Positions 25,744-37,165 are shown, counted from the stretch's first letter. The stretch is 64,000 nucleotides of DNA from Deinococcus sp. AB2017081 (GCF_034440735.1 NZ_CP140098.1:3577501-3641500), one strand, 5' to 3'. Numbers and translations are program-made. Notes: a model not told the origin generated them from the sequence alone.

Positions 25744-27021
25744 ATGCCCAGACTTCCCCTCCGCTCCCTGCGGTTCGCCGCGCTCTCCCTGACGCTGCTG
25801 GGCCTCGGCGTGGCCGCCACCGCACCGCTGCGTGCGGCGTCGGCTCCCGCGGCCACACCGGCCGCCACGGCCCCGCCCGCGACGCCGCGCCCGGCCGATC
25901 CGGCTCCACTCCCCACCCCCGCGTCCCGGACGGTGGCGCTGCGCTGGTCGGTGCCGGAGCCGCGGCTGGTGGGCGGCGCGGTCGAGCGCCCCCTGCTGCA
26001 CCGCGAACTGCCCCTGACGCTGACGGCCACGCAGGTCGCGCAGGTGCGGGCGGCGGGGACGCTGGAGCCCATCCGGGCGGAGCTCGGGCGGGTGTACGCG
26101 GCGGTCGAGGGGCGCACGCCGCGTGACCTGCGGTTCGTGCGGCGGGGCGGACGCTGGGTGGGCGAGGCGCGCACGGGCTGGACGGTCGACCGCGCGGCGA
26201 GCGGGGCGGCGCTGCTTGCGGCCCTGCGGGGGGACGCCGCGGCCAGTCCGCTGACCGTGACGTTGCAGGCTCCGGCGCGTTCCGTGCGCTGGGCGGCGCA
26301 GGAGAAGCTCCAGCACCTCGGCAGCGGCGAGTCGGGCTTCGCGGGCAGCCCGGACTTCCGGGTGCACAACATCCGTGTGGGGGCGGCGCGGGTGCATGGG
26401 GCGTGGGTGGCGGCGGGCAGGGGCTTCTCCTTCAATGCCCTGATCGGCCCGATCAGCGCCGCGACCGGTTTCCGGCCGGGGTACGTGGTCACGGGGAACA
26501 CGCTGAGCACCGAGGACGGCGGCGGGCTGTGCCAGGTGAGCACCACGGTGTTCCGCGCGGCGTTCCGGGCGGGCCTGCCGATCACGGAGCGGCACGCGCA
26601 CTCGTATCAGGTGGCGTACTACGGCGACCCCGGCCTGGACGCGGCCGTGTACGCCCCGGCCAAGGATCTGCGCTGGCGCAACGACACGGGCGGCCCGGTG
26701 CTCGTGCAGGCCGCGTGGGACGTGAAGAAGGAGGCCCTGACCGTGTCGCTGTTCGGCCGCGCCGACGGCCGCACGGTGAGCATCGGGAAGGCGGTCGTCA
26801 CGCGGCGGCGGCCCGCGCCGGAGCCGAGTTTCGTGGTCGACCGCGAGCTGGAGGCCGGGGGCGCGCGGCGCATCGACATGCCCGCTGCGGGCCTGCGGGC
26901 GGCCGTGACACGCACCGTGACCGTCCCGGGGGGGCCGACGCGGCGCGACACCGTGACCAGCACGTACCGCGCATGGGGCGGCGTGTTCGCGGTGGCTCCC
27001 GGCGACGAGCGTCTGCGCTGA
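25744..27021 (+). CDS. VanW-family exported protein
   Basis: A 425-residue protein with a signal peptide (residues 1-32), an Ala/Pro-rich linker, a middle domain (residues 60-170) resembling the putative peptidoglycan-binding part of such proteins, and a VanW domain. The VanW signature is FSFNALIGPISAATGFRPGY near residue 229 and EDGGGLCQVSTTVFRAAF near 258, followed by ERHAHSYQVAYYGDPGLDAA. Family function is unclear; the name comes from vancomycin-resistance clusters and a cell-envelope role is likely. A strong hairpin follows. Confidence 0.9.
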   Translation: MPRLPLRSLRFAALSLTLLGLGVAATAPLRAASAPAATPAATAPPATPRPADPAPLPTPASRTVALRWSVPEPRLVGGAVERPLLHRELPLTLTATQVAQVRAAGTLEPIRAELGRVYAAVEGRTPRDLRFVRRGGRWVGEARTGWTVDRAASGAALLAALRGDAAASPLTVTLQAPARSVRWAAQEKLQHLGSGESGFAGSPDFRVHNIRVGAARVHGAWVAAGRGFSFNALIGPISAATGFRPGYVVTGNTLSTEDGGGLCQVSTTVFRAAFRAGLPITERHAHSYQVAYYGDPGLDAAVYAPAKDLRWRNDTGGPVLVQAAWDVKKEALTVSLFGRADGRTVSIGKAVVTRRRPAPEPSFVVDRELEAGGARRIDMPAAGLRAAVTRTVTVPGGPTRRDTVTSTYRAWGGVFAVAPGDERLR

Positions 27022-27034
27022 GGTCTGATCGGAC

Positions 27035-27068
27035 GGCACGCCGGCCCTCTGCGTGGGGCCGGCGTGCC
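27035..27068 (+). terminator. Strong hairpin after the VanW gene
   Basis: A perfect 13-bp stem, GGCACGCCGGCCC/GGGCCGGCGTGCC, with an 8-nt loop, 13 bp after the stop. It isolates the VanW gene from the malate synthase operon. Confidence 0.75.
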
Positions 27069-27100
27069 CGTGTGTGGCCCTGTCACCTCGCGGCGGACAA

Positions 27101-27156
27101 TTGCGGCCGGCGAACTACTCCCGTACAGTGGAAGTCAGTTTCACCAGATGGAAGTC
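27101..27156 (+). promoter_or_regulatory. Promoter and candidate IclR operator of the glyoxylate/ureide operon
   Basis: TTGCGG, a 17-nt spacer and TACAGT (27124-27129) form a promoter about 60 nt before malate synthase. Two direct copies of TGGAAGTC (27129-27136 and 27149-27156), exactly 20 bp apart, overlie the transcription start, and GTGGAA/TTTCAC forms an inverted pair. The IclR gene in the operon is the natural binding candidate. Confidence 0.5.
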
Positions 27157-27186
27157 GCCCCCCGCCCGAGCCGCAAGGAGTGCCCC

Positions 27187-28767
<1,581 letters not shown>

Positions 28768-28768
28768 C

Positions 28769-29560
28769 GTGAACGCCACCACGGGCGAGGGCGGCACGGG
28801 CGTCCGCACGCTGGAACGCGGACTGGCGGTGCTCGCCGCCCTCGCGGAGCGGCGCGCGGCCACCCTGACGGTGCTCGCGCGGGACGTGAACCTGAGCGCC
28901 AGCACCGTGTCGCGGCTGCTGGACACGCTGGTGCAGCAGGGCTTCGCGGAGGTCGGCGACGGGGGCGCGTACCGCGTGGGCCCGCGCGCCGCGCAGGTCG
29001 GGCACGCCTACGACGCGCACGACGCCCTGCTGGCCGCCGCGCACCCCGTCATGCGGGCCGTGGTGGACGACCTGAACGAGAGCGCGAACCTCGCCGCGCT
29101 GCGGGGCGAGGGGGCCGTGTACGTCGCGCAGGTCGAGGGCCGGCAGCTGGTGCGGATGTTCACGCAGCTCGGGGCCGCCGCGCCCCTGCACGCCAGCGGC
29201 GTCGGCAAGGCCCTGCTGGCATGGCGGGACGACGCGGACGTCGCCGCGCGCCTCGGCCCCGGGCCGTACCCGGCGTTCACGCCGCACTCCCTGACCACGC
29301 TGGACGCCTACCGCACCGAACTGGCGCGCGTCCGCGCCCAGGGCCACGCGCTGGACGACCAGGAACGTGAACTCGGCGTGCGCTGCGTCGCCGCCCCCGT
29401 CCGCGACGGCGCGGGCCGCGTGGTTGCCGCCCTGAGCGTCTCCGCGCCCACCTCCCGCCTGACGGAGGCCGAGGTGCCCCGGTTCGCCGCGCGGATCACG
29501 CAGGCCGCGCAGGACATCTCGCGGGCGCTGGGGTGGACACCGCCAGCCCAGTCCGTATGA
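28769..29560 (+). CDS. IclR-family regulator (AllR-like)
   Basis: A 263-residue repressor-type regulator. The N-terminal winged helix covers residues 12-75 (RTLERGLAVLAALAE, LSASTVSRLLDTLVQQGF) and the C-terminal effector domain includes LHASGVGKALLAW near 138 and RELGVRCVAAPVRD near 195. E. coli IclR and AllR, of this family, control the glyoxylate shunt and allantoin genes and sense glyoxylate; its place between two malate synthase genes supports the same role. The GTG begins one base after the aceB stop. Likely binding sites lie at 27129-27156. Confidence 0.92.
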   Translation: MNATTGEGGTGVRTLERGLAVLAALAERRAATLTVLARDVNLSASTVSRLLDTLVQQGFAEVGDGGAYRVGPRAAQVGHAYDAHDALLAAAHPVMRAVVDDLNESANLAALRGEGAVYVAQVEGRQLVRMFTQLGAAAPLHASGVGKALLAWRDDADVAARLGPGPYPAFTPHSLTTLDAYRTELARVRAQGHALDDQERELGVRCVAAPVRDGAGRVVAALSVSAPTSRLTEAEVPRFAARITQAAQDISRALGWTPPAQSV

Positions 29561-29581
29561 TCGGCTGACCCGGAGGAGCCG

Positions 29582-31057
29582 ATGCCCACGCCACCCCTGA
29601 GCCTGACCCCCGCCGCGCACGCCCTCGCCGCGCACCTGCACGCCGAGCTGCGCGGCCGCTGGACGACCCTGCCGGATGCCTCCCCACCCCCGCCTGGCCC
29701 GGTGCCCGCCTTCCGCGCCGCGCCCATCCCCGACGACCTGCACGGCCGCCGCGCCGAGCTGATCGTCGAGGCGTCCGACCTGCCCGCCCTGCGCCGCGCC
29801 CTCGACTCGGACGCCGACGCGGTCGTCATCGACCTCGACGACACCTTCTCCCCCACCCGCGCGAACGTGCAGGCCGCGTACGACGCGCTGGAGTGGGCGG
29901 CCACCACAGGAAAGCCGCTCCTCGTGCGGCCCCGCGCCCTGTACGCCACGGAACCGCACCTGACCCTCGGCGGGCCCGGAATCGCCGCCCTGTGCGACCT
30001 GAGCGCCATCCTGGCTGCCCGCCCAGGCGATCCGCCGCACCTGTACATCCCCAAGCTGGAGACCGTGGCCGAGGCGCAGTTCTGGCACGACGCCCTGACC
30101 CTCGCAGAGGCGCACCTAGGCCTGCCTGCGGACACCGTGCACGTGTGCCTCCAGATCGAGACCTTCCCCGGCCTGCTGCACGCCGAAGCGCTGCTGCACG
30201 CCCTCCACCCCCGCGCGTACGGCCTGAACGCCGGGCGGTGGGACTACGTGTTCAGCCTTGTCAAACACGTCGGCCCCACCCGCGCCGGCCCCGTGCCCAC
30301 ACGCTCACAGCTCACCATGGACGTGCCCGCCATGCGCGCCTACGCCGAGCACCTCGTCGCCGTGTGCCGCGAGCACGGCGCGGAGGCCATCGGCGGCACC
30401 GCGTCCCTCGCCCCCGACCCCGCCGACCCCACCCCCGCCCTCGACGCCGTGCGCGCCGACAAGCAGCGCGAGGCCGCCCAGGGCTTCACCGCCGCGTGGG
30501 CCGGCCTGCCGGAACTGGTCGGGGTGGTGCGGGAGGGGATTGCGAGTCAGTCGAGTGAAACCCCTCAGTCCGCTTCGCGGCCAGCTCCCCTTGAGGGGAG
30601 CCAACGAGCAGATCATTGCCTCCCCTTGAGGGGAGGTGCCCGAAGGGCGGAGGGGTTCACCGGGCCTGGCCTCTCCGCGACCCTCACCGCCCTCCCCACC
30701 CCACCCGCCATCCCCGTGGCGGAACTCCGAGATTCCATCTCCCTGGCGCTGGACGTGTTCGCGGCGTGGCTGGAGGGGCGCGGCGTGGTGGTGCGCGCGG
30801 GGCGGGTGGAGGACACGGCGACGGCGGAGCTGGCGCGGGCGCTGGTGTGGCAGTGGGTGCGGGTGGGCGCGCGGCTGGACGACGGGGAGGTGTTGACCCC
30901 GGCGCGGTACCGGAGCGAGCGGGGGGCGCTGATGCCGGACAATGCGGGAGCATCACGGTTACTTGATCATCTGGTGCTGGCCGAGGTGTGCCCAGCCTAC
31001 TTCCCACGTGAGGCGCAATCTCTGTTCCCTGACCTCTTCCAAGGAGTGAGCCCTTGA
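29582..31057 (+). CDS. Malate synthase paralog carrying an in-frame repeat
   Basis: A 491-residue divergent malate synthase A relative. Equivalents of the catalytic residues remain: Arg118 in LLVRPRALYATEPH, Glu in VCLQIETFPGLLHAEAL, GLNAGRWDYVFSLVKH and Asp411 in GRVEDTATAELAR. It may be a second malate synthase or act on another 2-oxoacid. Residues 326-359 are encoded by a 99-bp copy of the dispersed repeat (30559-30657), which keeps the frame open; in the paralog this point is a variable loop before the last domain. GGAGGAG precedes the ATG, and its stop overlaps the next gene (TTGA). Confidence 0.85.
   Translation: MPTPPLSLTPAAHALAAHLHAELRGRWTTLPDASPPPPGPVPAFRAAPIPDDLHGRRAELIVEASDLPALRRALDSDADAVVIDLDDTFSPTRANVQAAYDALEWAATTGKPLLVRPRALYATEPHLTLGGPGIAALCDLSAILAARPGDPPHLYIPKLETVAEAQFWHDALTLAEAHLGLPADTVHVCLQIETFPGLLHAEALLHALHPRAYGLNAGRWDYVFSLVKHVGPTRAGPVPTRSQLTMDVPAMRAYAEHLVAVCREHGAEAIGGTASLAPDPADPTPALDAVRADKQREAAQGFTAAWAGLPELVGVVREGIASQSSETPQSASRPAPLEGSQRADHCLPLRGGARRAEGFTGPGLSATLTALPTPPAIPVAELRDSISLALDVFAAWLEGRGVVVRAGRVEDTATAELARALVWQWVRVGARLDDGEVLTPARYRSERGALMPDNAGASRLLDHLVLAEVCPAYFPREAQSLFPDLFQGVSP
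30559..30657. repeat. Dispersed palindromic repeat inside a coding sequence
   Basis: A 99-bp element (33 codons exactly) with termini AACCCCTC and GAGGGGTT. It contains AGCTCCCCTTGAGGGGAGCC and TGCCTCCCCTTGAGGGGAGG, each a hairpin with a TTGA loop. It matches the copies at 13822-13939 and 36307-36396 along its length. No obvious target duplication is seen. Confidence 0.9.
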
Positions 31058-32301
31058 CCGTGAATCCGAGCGTGAACCTGAGTGAGTTGAATGCCCGCGT
31101 GCTGGCCGCGTGCGCGGAGCTGGCGCGGCTGACAGAGGTGCCGGGCGAGACGACCCGCCCGTACCTGTGCCCGAGCACGCGCGACGTGCACGCCTTCCTG
31201 TTCGCGTGGGCGGCCCGGCTGGATCTGAGCGTGCGGGTGGACGCGGTGGGGAACCTCCGCGCGCGCCGTGAGGGGCCGCGCCCGGACGCGCCGACCCTGT
31301 ACGCGGGGTCGCACATCGACACGGTGCCGAACGCGGGGGCCTTCGATGGGGTTCTTGGCGTGCTGCTCGCGTACGCGCTGGCCGAGGCGGTGCAGGGGCA
31401 GGAGCTGCCGTTCGCGCTGGAGCTGCTGGCGTTCTCGGAGGAGGAGGGCGTGCGCTACGGCGTGCCATTCATCGGGTCGCGGGCGCTGACCGGCACGGCC
31501 GACGCGATGCTGGGCCTGACGGACGCGGACGGGCTGACCGTCGCGGACGCCATTACCCAGTTCGGCCTGAACCCGGATCAGCTGCCGGAGGCGCGGGTGC
31601 AGGGTCAGTCGCTGGGCTTCCTGGAATTCCACATCGAGCAGGGGCCAGTGCTCCAGGCGGCAGGCGCGGCGGTGGGCGTGGTCACAGCGATTGCCGGGCA
31701 GAACCGCGTGCTGCTGGACTTCACGGGCCGGGCGTCGCACGCGGGCACCACGCCCATGTTGCACCGGCGGGACGCGCTGGCGGCGGCGGCGCGATTCGTG
31801 GTGGCGGCGGAAGACCGGGCGCGGCACACGCCGGGCCTCGTGGCGACGGTGGGGGTCATGCACGCGCGGCCGGGCGCGATCAACATCGTGCCGGGGGACG
31901 TGCACTGCACGCTGGACATCCGCCACGAGCACGACGCCGTGCGGCTGGAGAAGCTGCCGCTGCTGCTGGCCGACGCCGAGCGCTTCGCCACCGAACGCGG
32001 CGTCACGCTGACGGTCACGCCGAAGATGGAGGAACCCGCCACGCCGATGGACGCGGGCTTCCGGGCGCTGCTGCACCGCGCGGCGGAGGCCGAGGGCCTC
32101 GCGCACCCGGAGCTCGTGAGCGGCGCGGGGCACGACGCGATGGTCATGGCGACCGTCATGCCCGCCGCGATGCTGTTCATCCGCTCGCCGAACGCGCTGA
32201 GCCACCACCCGGACGAGATGGTGAACGCGGAGGACGTGGAGGCCGCCCTGCGCGTCGGCGTGCGCTTCGTGGAGGAGCTGGCGCAGGAGGTGCGCGCGTG
32301 A
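31054..32301 (+). CDS. allC: Allantoate amidohydrolase (M20 family)
   Basis: A 415-residue M20/M40 zinc-type hydrolase of the allantoate amidohydrolase / N-carbamoyl amino acid hydrolase group. Metal ligands are visible in AGSHIDTVPNAGAFDGVLG near residue 86, AFSEEEGVRYG near 128, LEFHIEQGPVLQ near 190 and GAGHDAMVMA near 352. Beside allantoinase and AllE the likely reaction is allantoate to ureidoglycine plus ammonia and CO2. A related family member hydrolyses ureidoglycolate, so that step could also be its job. The TTG start overlaps the preceding stop, with AAGGAG 8 nt upstream. Confidence 0.88.
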   Translation: MTVNPSVNLSELNARVLAACAELARLTEVPGETTRPYLCPSTRDVHAFLFAWAARLDLSVRVDAVGNLRARREGPRPDAPTLYAGSHIDTVPNAGAFDGVLGVLLAYALAEAVQGQELPFALELLAFSEEEGVRYGVPFIGSRALTGTADAMLGLTDADGLTVADAITQFGLNPDQLPEARVQGQSLGFLEFHIEQGPVLQAAGAAVGVVTAIAGQNRVLLDFTGRASHAGTTPMLHRRDALAAAARFVVAAEDRARHTPGLVATVGVMHARPGAINIVPGDVHCTLDIRHEHDAVRLEKLPLLLADAERFATERGVTLTVTPKMEEPATPMDAGFRALLHRAAEAEGLAHPELVSGAGHDAMVMATVMPAAMLFIRSPNALSHHPDEMVNAEDVEAALRVGVRFVEELAQEVRA

Positions 32302-33656
32302 GTTTCGACACGATCGTGCGCGGCGCGCAGGTCGTCACGCCGGACGGTGTGCGCCGGCTGGACATCGGGATCGCGGACGGGGTGATCGTGGAGCTGGGCG
32401 AGGAACTCACCGGCGGCGCGGAGGTGGATGCCACCGGCCTGCATGTCTTCCCCGGCGTGGTCGATGCCCACGTGCACCTGAACGAGCCGGGCCGCACAGA
32501 GTGGGAGGGTTTCGAGACGGGCACGCGGGCGCTCGCGGCGGGCGGCGCGACGACCTTCCTCGACATGCCGCTGAACTCCAGCCCCCCCCTCCTGAGCAGG
32601 GAACGCTTCGACGAGAAACGCGCGCTGGGCGAGGCGAAGTCGCGGCTGGACTTCGGGCTGTGGGGCGGCCTGACCCCGCTGAACCTGGGTGAACTGGACG
32701 ATCTGGCGGACGCGGGCGTGATCGGCTTCAAGGCGTTCATGTCGAACTCCGGCCTGGACGAATTCCCCGCCGTGGACGACGTGACCCTGTACGAGGGCAT
32801 GCGCACGGCCGCCCGCCTGGGCCTGGTGGTGGGCACGCACGCCGAGAGCGACGACTTCACCCGCCGCCTCACGCAGACGGCGCGGGCCGAGGGGAAACGC
32901 GGCGTGCGCGACTACCTTGCGTCGCGGCCCGTGGTGACGGAGCTGGAGGCCGTGGGGCGGGCCCTCCTGTTCGCGCAGGAGACGGGCGCGGCCCTGCACC
33001 TCGTGCACCTCAGCAGCGGCGCGGCCGTGGCGATGGCCGCCGAGTGGAAGGCGAGGGGCGTGGACGTGACCGTCGAGACCTGCCCCCACTACCTGCACTT
33101 CACCGACGAGGACGTGGAGCGCATGGGCGCGGCCCTGAAGTGCGCGCCGCCCCTGCGCCCCCGCTCCGTGCAGGACGACCTGTGGCGACACGTGCTGAAC
33201 GGGGATGTGGATACCATCGGCTCCGACCACTCCCCCGCCCCGCCGGACATGAAGACCAGCGACGACTTCTTCGCCCTGTGGGGCGGCATCTCCGGGGCGC
33301 AGAGCACCCTGAACGTCCTGCTGGACGGCGGCCACCACCGCCGGGGCCTCCCGCTGGAACTCGTCGCCGCCCTGAGTGCCCTGAACCCCGCCCGCCGCTT
33401 CCGCCTGCCCGGCAAGGGCCGCGTGGAGGTCGGTGCGGACGCCGACCTCGCCCTGGTGAAGCTGGACGAGGCCTTCACTCTGACCGACCTGCACGACCGC
33501 TGGCAGCAGAACCCCTACCGCGGCGAGACCTTCCGCGGCCGCGTCCATGCCACGTACCTGCGCGGCCGCAAGATCTACGGGCAGGGCGTGTTCGACGACT
33601 CGGTGCGGGGACGGCTGGTGCGCCCGGTGGGCGCGTCGGAAGGTCGGAACGCCTGA
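32298..33656 (+). CDS. allB: Allantoinase
   Basis: A 452-residue cyclic amidohydrolase that opens allantoin to allantoate. The dinuclear metal site is complete: HxH in [17 protein letters not shown] near residue 56, carboxylated Lys145 in [10 protein letters not shown], His in VGTHAES near 181, His in LHLVHLSSG near 236 and Asp in [14 protein letters not shown] near 311. Length is normal for AllB. It overlaps allC by GTGA. Confidence 0.96.
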   Translation: MSFDTIVRGAQVVTPDGVRRLDIGIADGVIVELGEELTGGAEVDATGLHVFPGVVDAHVHLNEPGRTEWEGFETGTRALAAGGATTFLDMPLNSSPPLLSRERFDEKRALGEAKSRLDFGLWGGLTPLNLGELDDLADAGVIGFKAFMSNSGLDEFPAVDDVTLYEGMRTAARLGLVVGTHAESDDFTRRLTQTARAEGKRGVRDYLASRPVVTELEAVGRALLFAQETGAALHLVHLSSGAAVAMAAEWKARGVDVTVETCPHYLHFTDEDVERMGAALKCAPPLRPRSVQDDLWRHVLNGDVDTIGSDHSPAPPDMKTSDDFFALWGGISGAQSTLNVLLDGGHHRRGLPLELVAALSALNPARRFRLPGKGRVEVGADADLALVKLDEAFTLTDLHDRWQQNPYRGETFRGRVHATYLRGRKIYGQGVFDDSVRGRLVRPVGASEGRNA

Positions 33657-33723
33657 ACGTCGACCCCCCCCTCTGCCCCGGCCCTCACCCGTTCAGACCC
33701 TCAGACCCCCAAGGAGCTCCTCT

Positions 33724-34485
33724 GTGAAACATCTCGGCGTCACGCGAAGTTCGTTGCAGCAGTCCCATGCGGTCATCACGCCGGAGACCTTCGTGCGCAC
33801 GGCGCTGGCGGAGTGGCCGGGCAGTGCGGTCGTGCTGCACATCGCGCCGGTGATCGGGCTGGGGGCGCGGTTCGTGCAGTTCACGGCGGAGATGCCGGCG
33901 GGCGCGGTGGCGCGGGAGTCCGCGCACGGGTACCAGCGTTTCGCCTTCGTGCTGGACGGCGAGGTCACGGTGTCGGTGGACGGTGAGGCCCGGACGCTGC
34001 GCGAGTCCGACTACGTGTTCCTCCCGGCGGGGGTCGCGCACACGATCACGGCCTCCTCGGCCGCGCGCGTGTCGGTGTTCGAGAAGCCGTACGAGGTCTC
34101 GGGCGTGACGACGCCGGCCGTGTACTGGGGGAACGAGCGGGAGAACGCCGGATACGCCTTCGAGGGCGACGACCACCTGATCGCGCGTAAGCTGCTGCCG
34201 GACAGCCCGGAGTTCGATTTCATGGTCAGCACCATGAGTTTCGCGCCGGGCGCGACGCTGCCATACGCGGAGATCCACTACATGGAGCACGGCCTGCTGA
34301 TGCTGGAGGGCGAGGGCCTGTACAAGCTCCAGGACACGTACTACCCGGTGGCGCGGGGGGACGTGATCTGGATGGGCGCGTACTGCCCGCAGTGGTACGC
34401 GGCGCTGGGGCGTCACTGGAGCAAGTACCTGCTGTACAAGGACATGAACCGTCATCCGCTGACGGTGGGAGGATGGACGCCATGA
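33724..34485 (+). CDS. allE: (S)-ureidoglycine aminohydrolase
   Basis: A 253-residue bicupin that converts (S)-ureidoglycine to (S)-ureidoglycolate and ammonia. The N-terminal cupin holds [20 protein letters not shown]; the C-terminal, metal-binding cupin holds [19 protein letters not shown] and [20 protein letters not shown]. The final [14 protein letters not shown] is typical of AllE. AAGGAG lies 8 nt before the GTG. Its stop overlaps the malic enzyme start (ATGA). Confidence 0.95.
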   Translation: MKHLGVTRSSLQQSHAVITPETFVRTALAEWPGSAVVLHIAPVIGLGARFVQFTAEMPAGAVARESAHGYQRFAFVLDGEVTVSVDGEARTLRESDYVFLPAGVAHTITASSAARVSVFEKPYEVSGVTTPAVYWGNERENAGYAFEGDDHLIARKLLPDSPEFDFMVSTMSFAPGATLPYAEIHYMEHGLLMLEGEGLYKLQDTYYPVARGDVIWMGAYCPQWYAALGRHWSKYLLYKDMNRHPLTVGGWTP

Positions 34486-36206
34486 CCAGACGTGAGCTGC
34501 CCCTGACCGACCACTACGACGTGAAGCGCGGCGAGGACGGCCACCGGTACATCGTGCCGCTGATCCGGGGCTTCAACCTGACGCGCATTCCGCTGCTGAA
34601 CAAGGGCACGGCGTTCACGGCCGAGGAGCGCGAGCTGCTGGGCCTGGACGGGCTGCTCGCGCCGCAGGTGGACTCGCTGGAGGTGCTCGTGGAGCGCCTG
34701 TACGGCGACTACTCGAAGCTGGACGACCCCATGCGGAGGCACACGTTCCTGCGCAACCTGCAGGATCGCAACGAGGTGCAGTTCTACGCGCTGCTGTCCC
34801 GGCATGTGGAGGAGATGCTGCCGATCGTGTACACGCCGACGGTGGGCGAGGCCGTGAAGCGCTTCTCGCAGATCTACCGCTACCCGCGCGGCCTGACGAT
34901 CAGCACGCAGAACGTGGCGCGCGCACGGCAGGCGCTGGCGAACGTGCCGCTGAACGACGTGCGGATCATCGTGGCGACGGACTCCAGCGCGATCCTGGGC
35001 ATCGGGGATCAGGGCTTCGGCGGCATGGCCATTTCCATCGGCAAGCTCTCGCTGTACACGGTGGCGGGCGGCGTGGGCCCCGACAAGACCCTGCCGGTCG
35101 AGCTGGACGTGGGCACGGGCCGCCAGGATCTGCGCGACGACCCGCACTACCTGGGCGTCAAGCACGAGCGCCTGACGGGCGAGGCGTACCTGCAGTTCGT
35201 GGACACCTTCGTGGAGGCCACGCTGGAGCGCTACCCGAAGGCGATCATCCAGTGGGAGGACTTCAGCAAGGACGCGGCGTTCGAGGTGCTGCACCGCTAT
35301 AGACGGGTCGTGCCGAGCTTCAACGACGACATCCAGGGCACGGGCGCGGTCGTGCTGGCGGGCGTGCTGAACGCGTGCCGCGTGAAGGGCGAGCGCCTCG
35401 CGGAGCAGGTCGTGGTCGTGCACGGCGCGGGCGCGGGCGGCGCGGGCGTGGCCGCCGCGATCCGCGAGGGGATGCGCCGCGAGGGCCTGGACGACGCGGC
35501 GATCAGCGCGCGGGTGTTCGTGCTCGACTCGCGCGGGCTCCTGACCGACGACCGCGACATGGAGCCCTATAAGCGCGAGCTGGCAACGCCGAGGGAACTC
35601 GCGGCCGGGTGGTCGGGCACCGATCTGCTGAGCGTCATCCGCGACGCAAAGGCGACCGTGCTGCTGGGCCTGAGCGGGCAGGGCGGCATCTTCAGCGAGG
35701 AGATGGTGCGCGCCGCCGCCGCGAACACCGAGCGGCCCATGGTCTTCCCCCTGAGCAACCCCACCGCGAACACCGAGGCGCTGCCGGAGGACATCCTGCG
35801 CTGGACGGACGGCAAGGCGCTGGTCGCCACGGGCAGTCCCTTCGCGCCGGTCACGCAGGCTGGCCAGACGTACGAGATCGGGCAGGGGAACAACGCGTTC
35901 ATCTTCCCCGGCCTGGGTTTCGGCGCGATCCTGGCGCGCGTGCGCGAGATCACGGACGGCATGGTCACGGCCGCCGCGTACGCCCTGGCCGCGTACACCG
36001 AGGCGCACCACCCCACGCGCCTGTACCCGCCGGTTGCTGAACTGTCGAAGGCCAGCGTGGAAGTCGCCGTGGCCGTCATCCGGCAGGCCCTCGCGGACGG
36101 CGTGGCGACCGAGTTCGAGGTGCGCCGCCTGTCGGGCGAGGAACTGCGGGCCTTCGTCGAGCGCAAGTTCTGGCAACCCAAGCACCTGCCCTTCCGCCTG
36201 GAGTAG
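34482..36206 (+). CDS. NAD-dependent malic enzyme
   Basis: A 574-residue malic enzyme of the large (SfcA/MaeA, eukaryote-like) class; it decarboxylates malate to pyruvate. Visible are the catalytic Tyr in [15 protein letters not shown] near residue 112, the Lys-bearing region [19 protein letters not shown] near 182, metal ligands in [11 protein letters not shown] and [17 protein letters not shown] near 255-285, and the nucleotide fold [16 protein letters not shown] near 312. GGGAGG lies 9 nt upstream. Translational overlap with allE ties malate removal to ureide breakdown. Confidence 0.93.
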   Translation: MTRRELPLTDHYDVKRGEDGHRYIVPLIRGFNLTRIPLLNKGTAFTAEERELLGLDGLLAPQVDSLEVLVERLYGDYSKLDDPMRRHTFLRNLQDRNEVQFYALLSRHVEEMLPIVYTPTVGEAVKRFSQIYRYPRGLTISTQNVARARQALANVPLNDVRIIVATDSSAILGIGDQGFGGMAISIGKLSLYTVAGGVGPDKTLPVELDVGTGRQDLRDDPHYLGVKHERLTGEAYLQFVDTFVEATLERYPKAIIQWEDFSKDAAFEVLHRYRRVVPSFNDDIQGTGAVVLAGVLNACRVKGERLAEQVVVVHGAGAGGAGVAAAIREGMRREGLDDAAISARVFVLDSRGLLTDDRDMEPYKRELATPRELAAGWSGTDLLSVIRDAKATVLLGLSGQGGIFSEEMVRAAAANTERPMVFPLSNPTANTEALPEDILRWTDGKALVATGSPFAPVTQAGQTYEIGQGNNAFIFPGLGFGAILARVREITDGMVTAAAYALAAYTEAHHPTRLYPPVAELSKASVEVAVAVIRQALADGVATEFEVRRLSGEELRAFVERKFWQPKHLPFRLE

Positions 36207-36306
36207 GGGGCGGGGTGGTGAGGTGAGAGGGAGGGACGAGGGTTGGTGCTCAAGGCAGGCTTGCATGAAGGTCGTTTGAGACGGCAGGGTTCAGTGAAGC
36301 TGCGTA

Positions 36307-36396
36307 AACCCCTCAGCCACCTTCGGTGCCAGCTCCCCCAATGATTTGATGGTTGCCTTCCCTTGAGGGGAGGTGCCCCGAAGGGGCGGAGGGGTT
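36307..36396. repeat. Dispersed palindromic repeat, copy after malic enzyme
   Basis: A 90-bp copy with termini AACCCCTC/GAGGGGTT. Its left hairpin is degraded (AGCTCCCCCAATGATTTG) while the right one, TTCCCTTGAGGGGAGGTGCC, is intact. It lies 100 bp after malic enzyme and 17 bp beyond the end of the broken META gene. Confidence 0.85.
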
Positions 36397-36413
36397 CGCC
36401 CGCAGCTCCCCCC

Positions 36414-37157
36414 TCACGGCACCGGCCGCGCCAGCTGCACCGACCTGCCCGCCGACGTCACCAGCGTCAGCAGGCCACCCCCGACCCTGAAGGTGCGCGT
36501 GGTCTGGAGGTCGTTCAGATACGTCTGTTCCTGGGTCTAGAGGGCCGGACTGACGCAGGCGCGGCGGGTCGTCGCCAGCGGGCCGATGCTCAGGGTGTCG
36601 TCCTGCACGCTGTACTGTCCCCGGAAGGTGTTGCAGCCGGCGAATCCGTCCACGCGGCCGTCCGGGCCGAAGCGCAGGGTCAGCGGCTGCTCACCCTGGC
36701 CGCCGACGAGCCGCCACGGCGCGACCAGGCTCCGTTCGGCGGAGCTGCCATAGACGAAGACGGCGCGGGCCTTCCCGGTCGTCAGGGTGAGCGTGGTGCC
36801 CCGGCGGACGAACACGCGGGCCTGCGCCAGTACCTTCAGATACCGCCCCTCGGCGGCCAGCACGGGGGCCGGGCACGCGCGGCGGGTCGTGGCGAGGGAC
36901 CGCAGCTTCAGCGTCTGGGCGGTGAAGATGGCGGTGGTCATGAAGGTGTTGCAGCCCGCGAAGCCCGAGACGCGGGTGCCCTCCTCGGTGCTGATGCCAG
37001 TGCCCAGCAGCCGCAGGGTCGGGGCATCCGGGCCACCGAACGAGAGCGTGCCGGCGGCATCCGTCAGGCGGGTCAGCGACCATGTGCCGTCCGCGATCTG
37101 TCCGCTTCCGGTCTGGGCAGCCCCGGACGCGCCGAGCAGCGCGGCCAGCATAACCAT
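36414..37157 (-). pseudogene. META/HslJ-domain protein interrupted by an in-frame TAG
   Basis: Two META (HslJ-like) domains follow a signal peptide (MVMLAALLGASGAAQ). Each has the family core: SGFAGCNTFMTTAIFT with LATTRRACPAP, and DGFAGCNTFRGQYSVQ with LATTRRACVSP. Domain 1 continues to its end strand, but in domain 2 a TAG at 36537-36539 follows RRACVSPAL. Beyond it the same frame continues (TQEQTYLNDLQTTRTFRVGG) for 40 residues to TGA at 36414, matching the rest of a META domain. A single C-to-T change from CAG would explain this. The truncated 206-residue product may or may not fold. Starts at 37169 (GTG) or 37151 are possible; it follows the esterase in an operon. Confidence 0.75.
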
Positions 37158-37165
37158 CCATCCCC

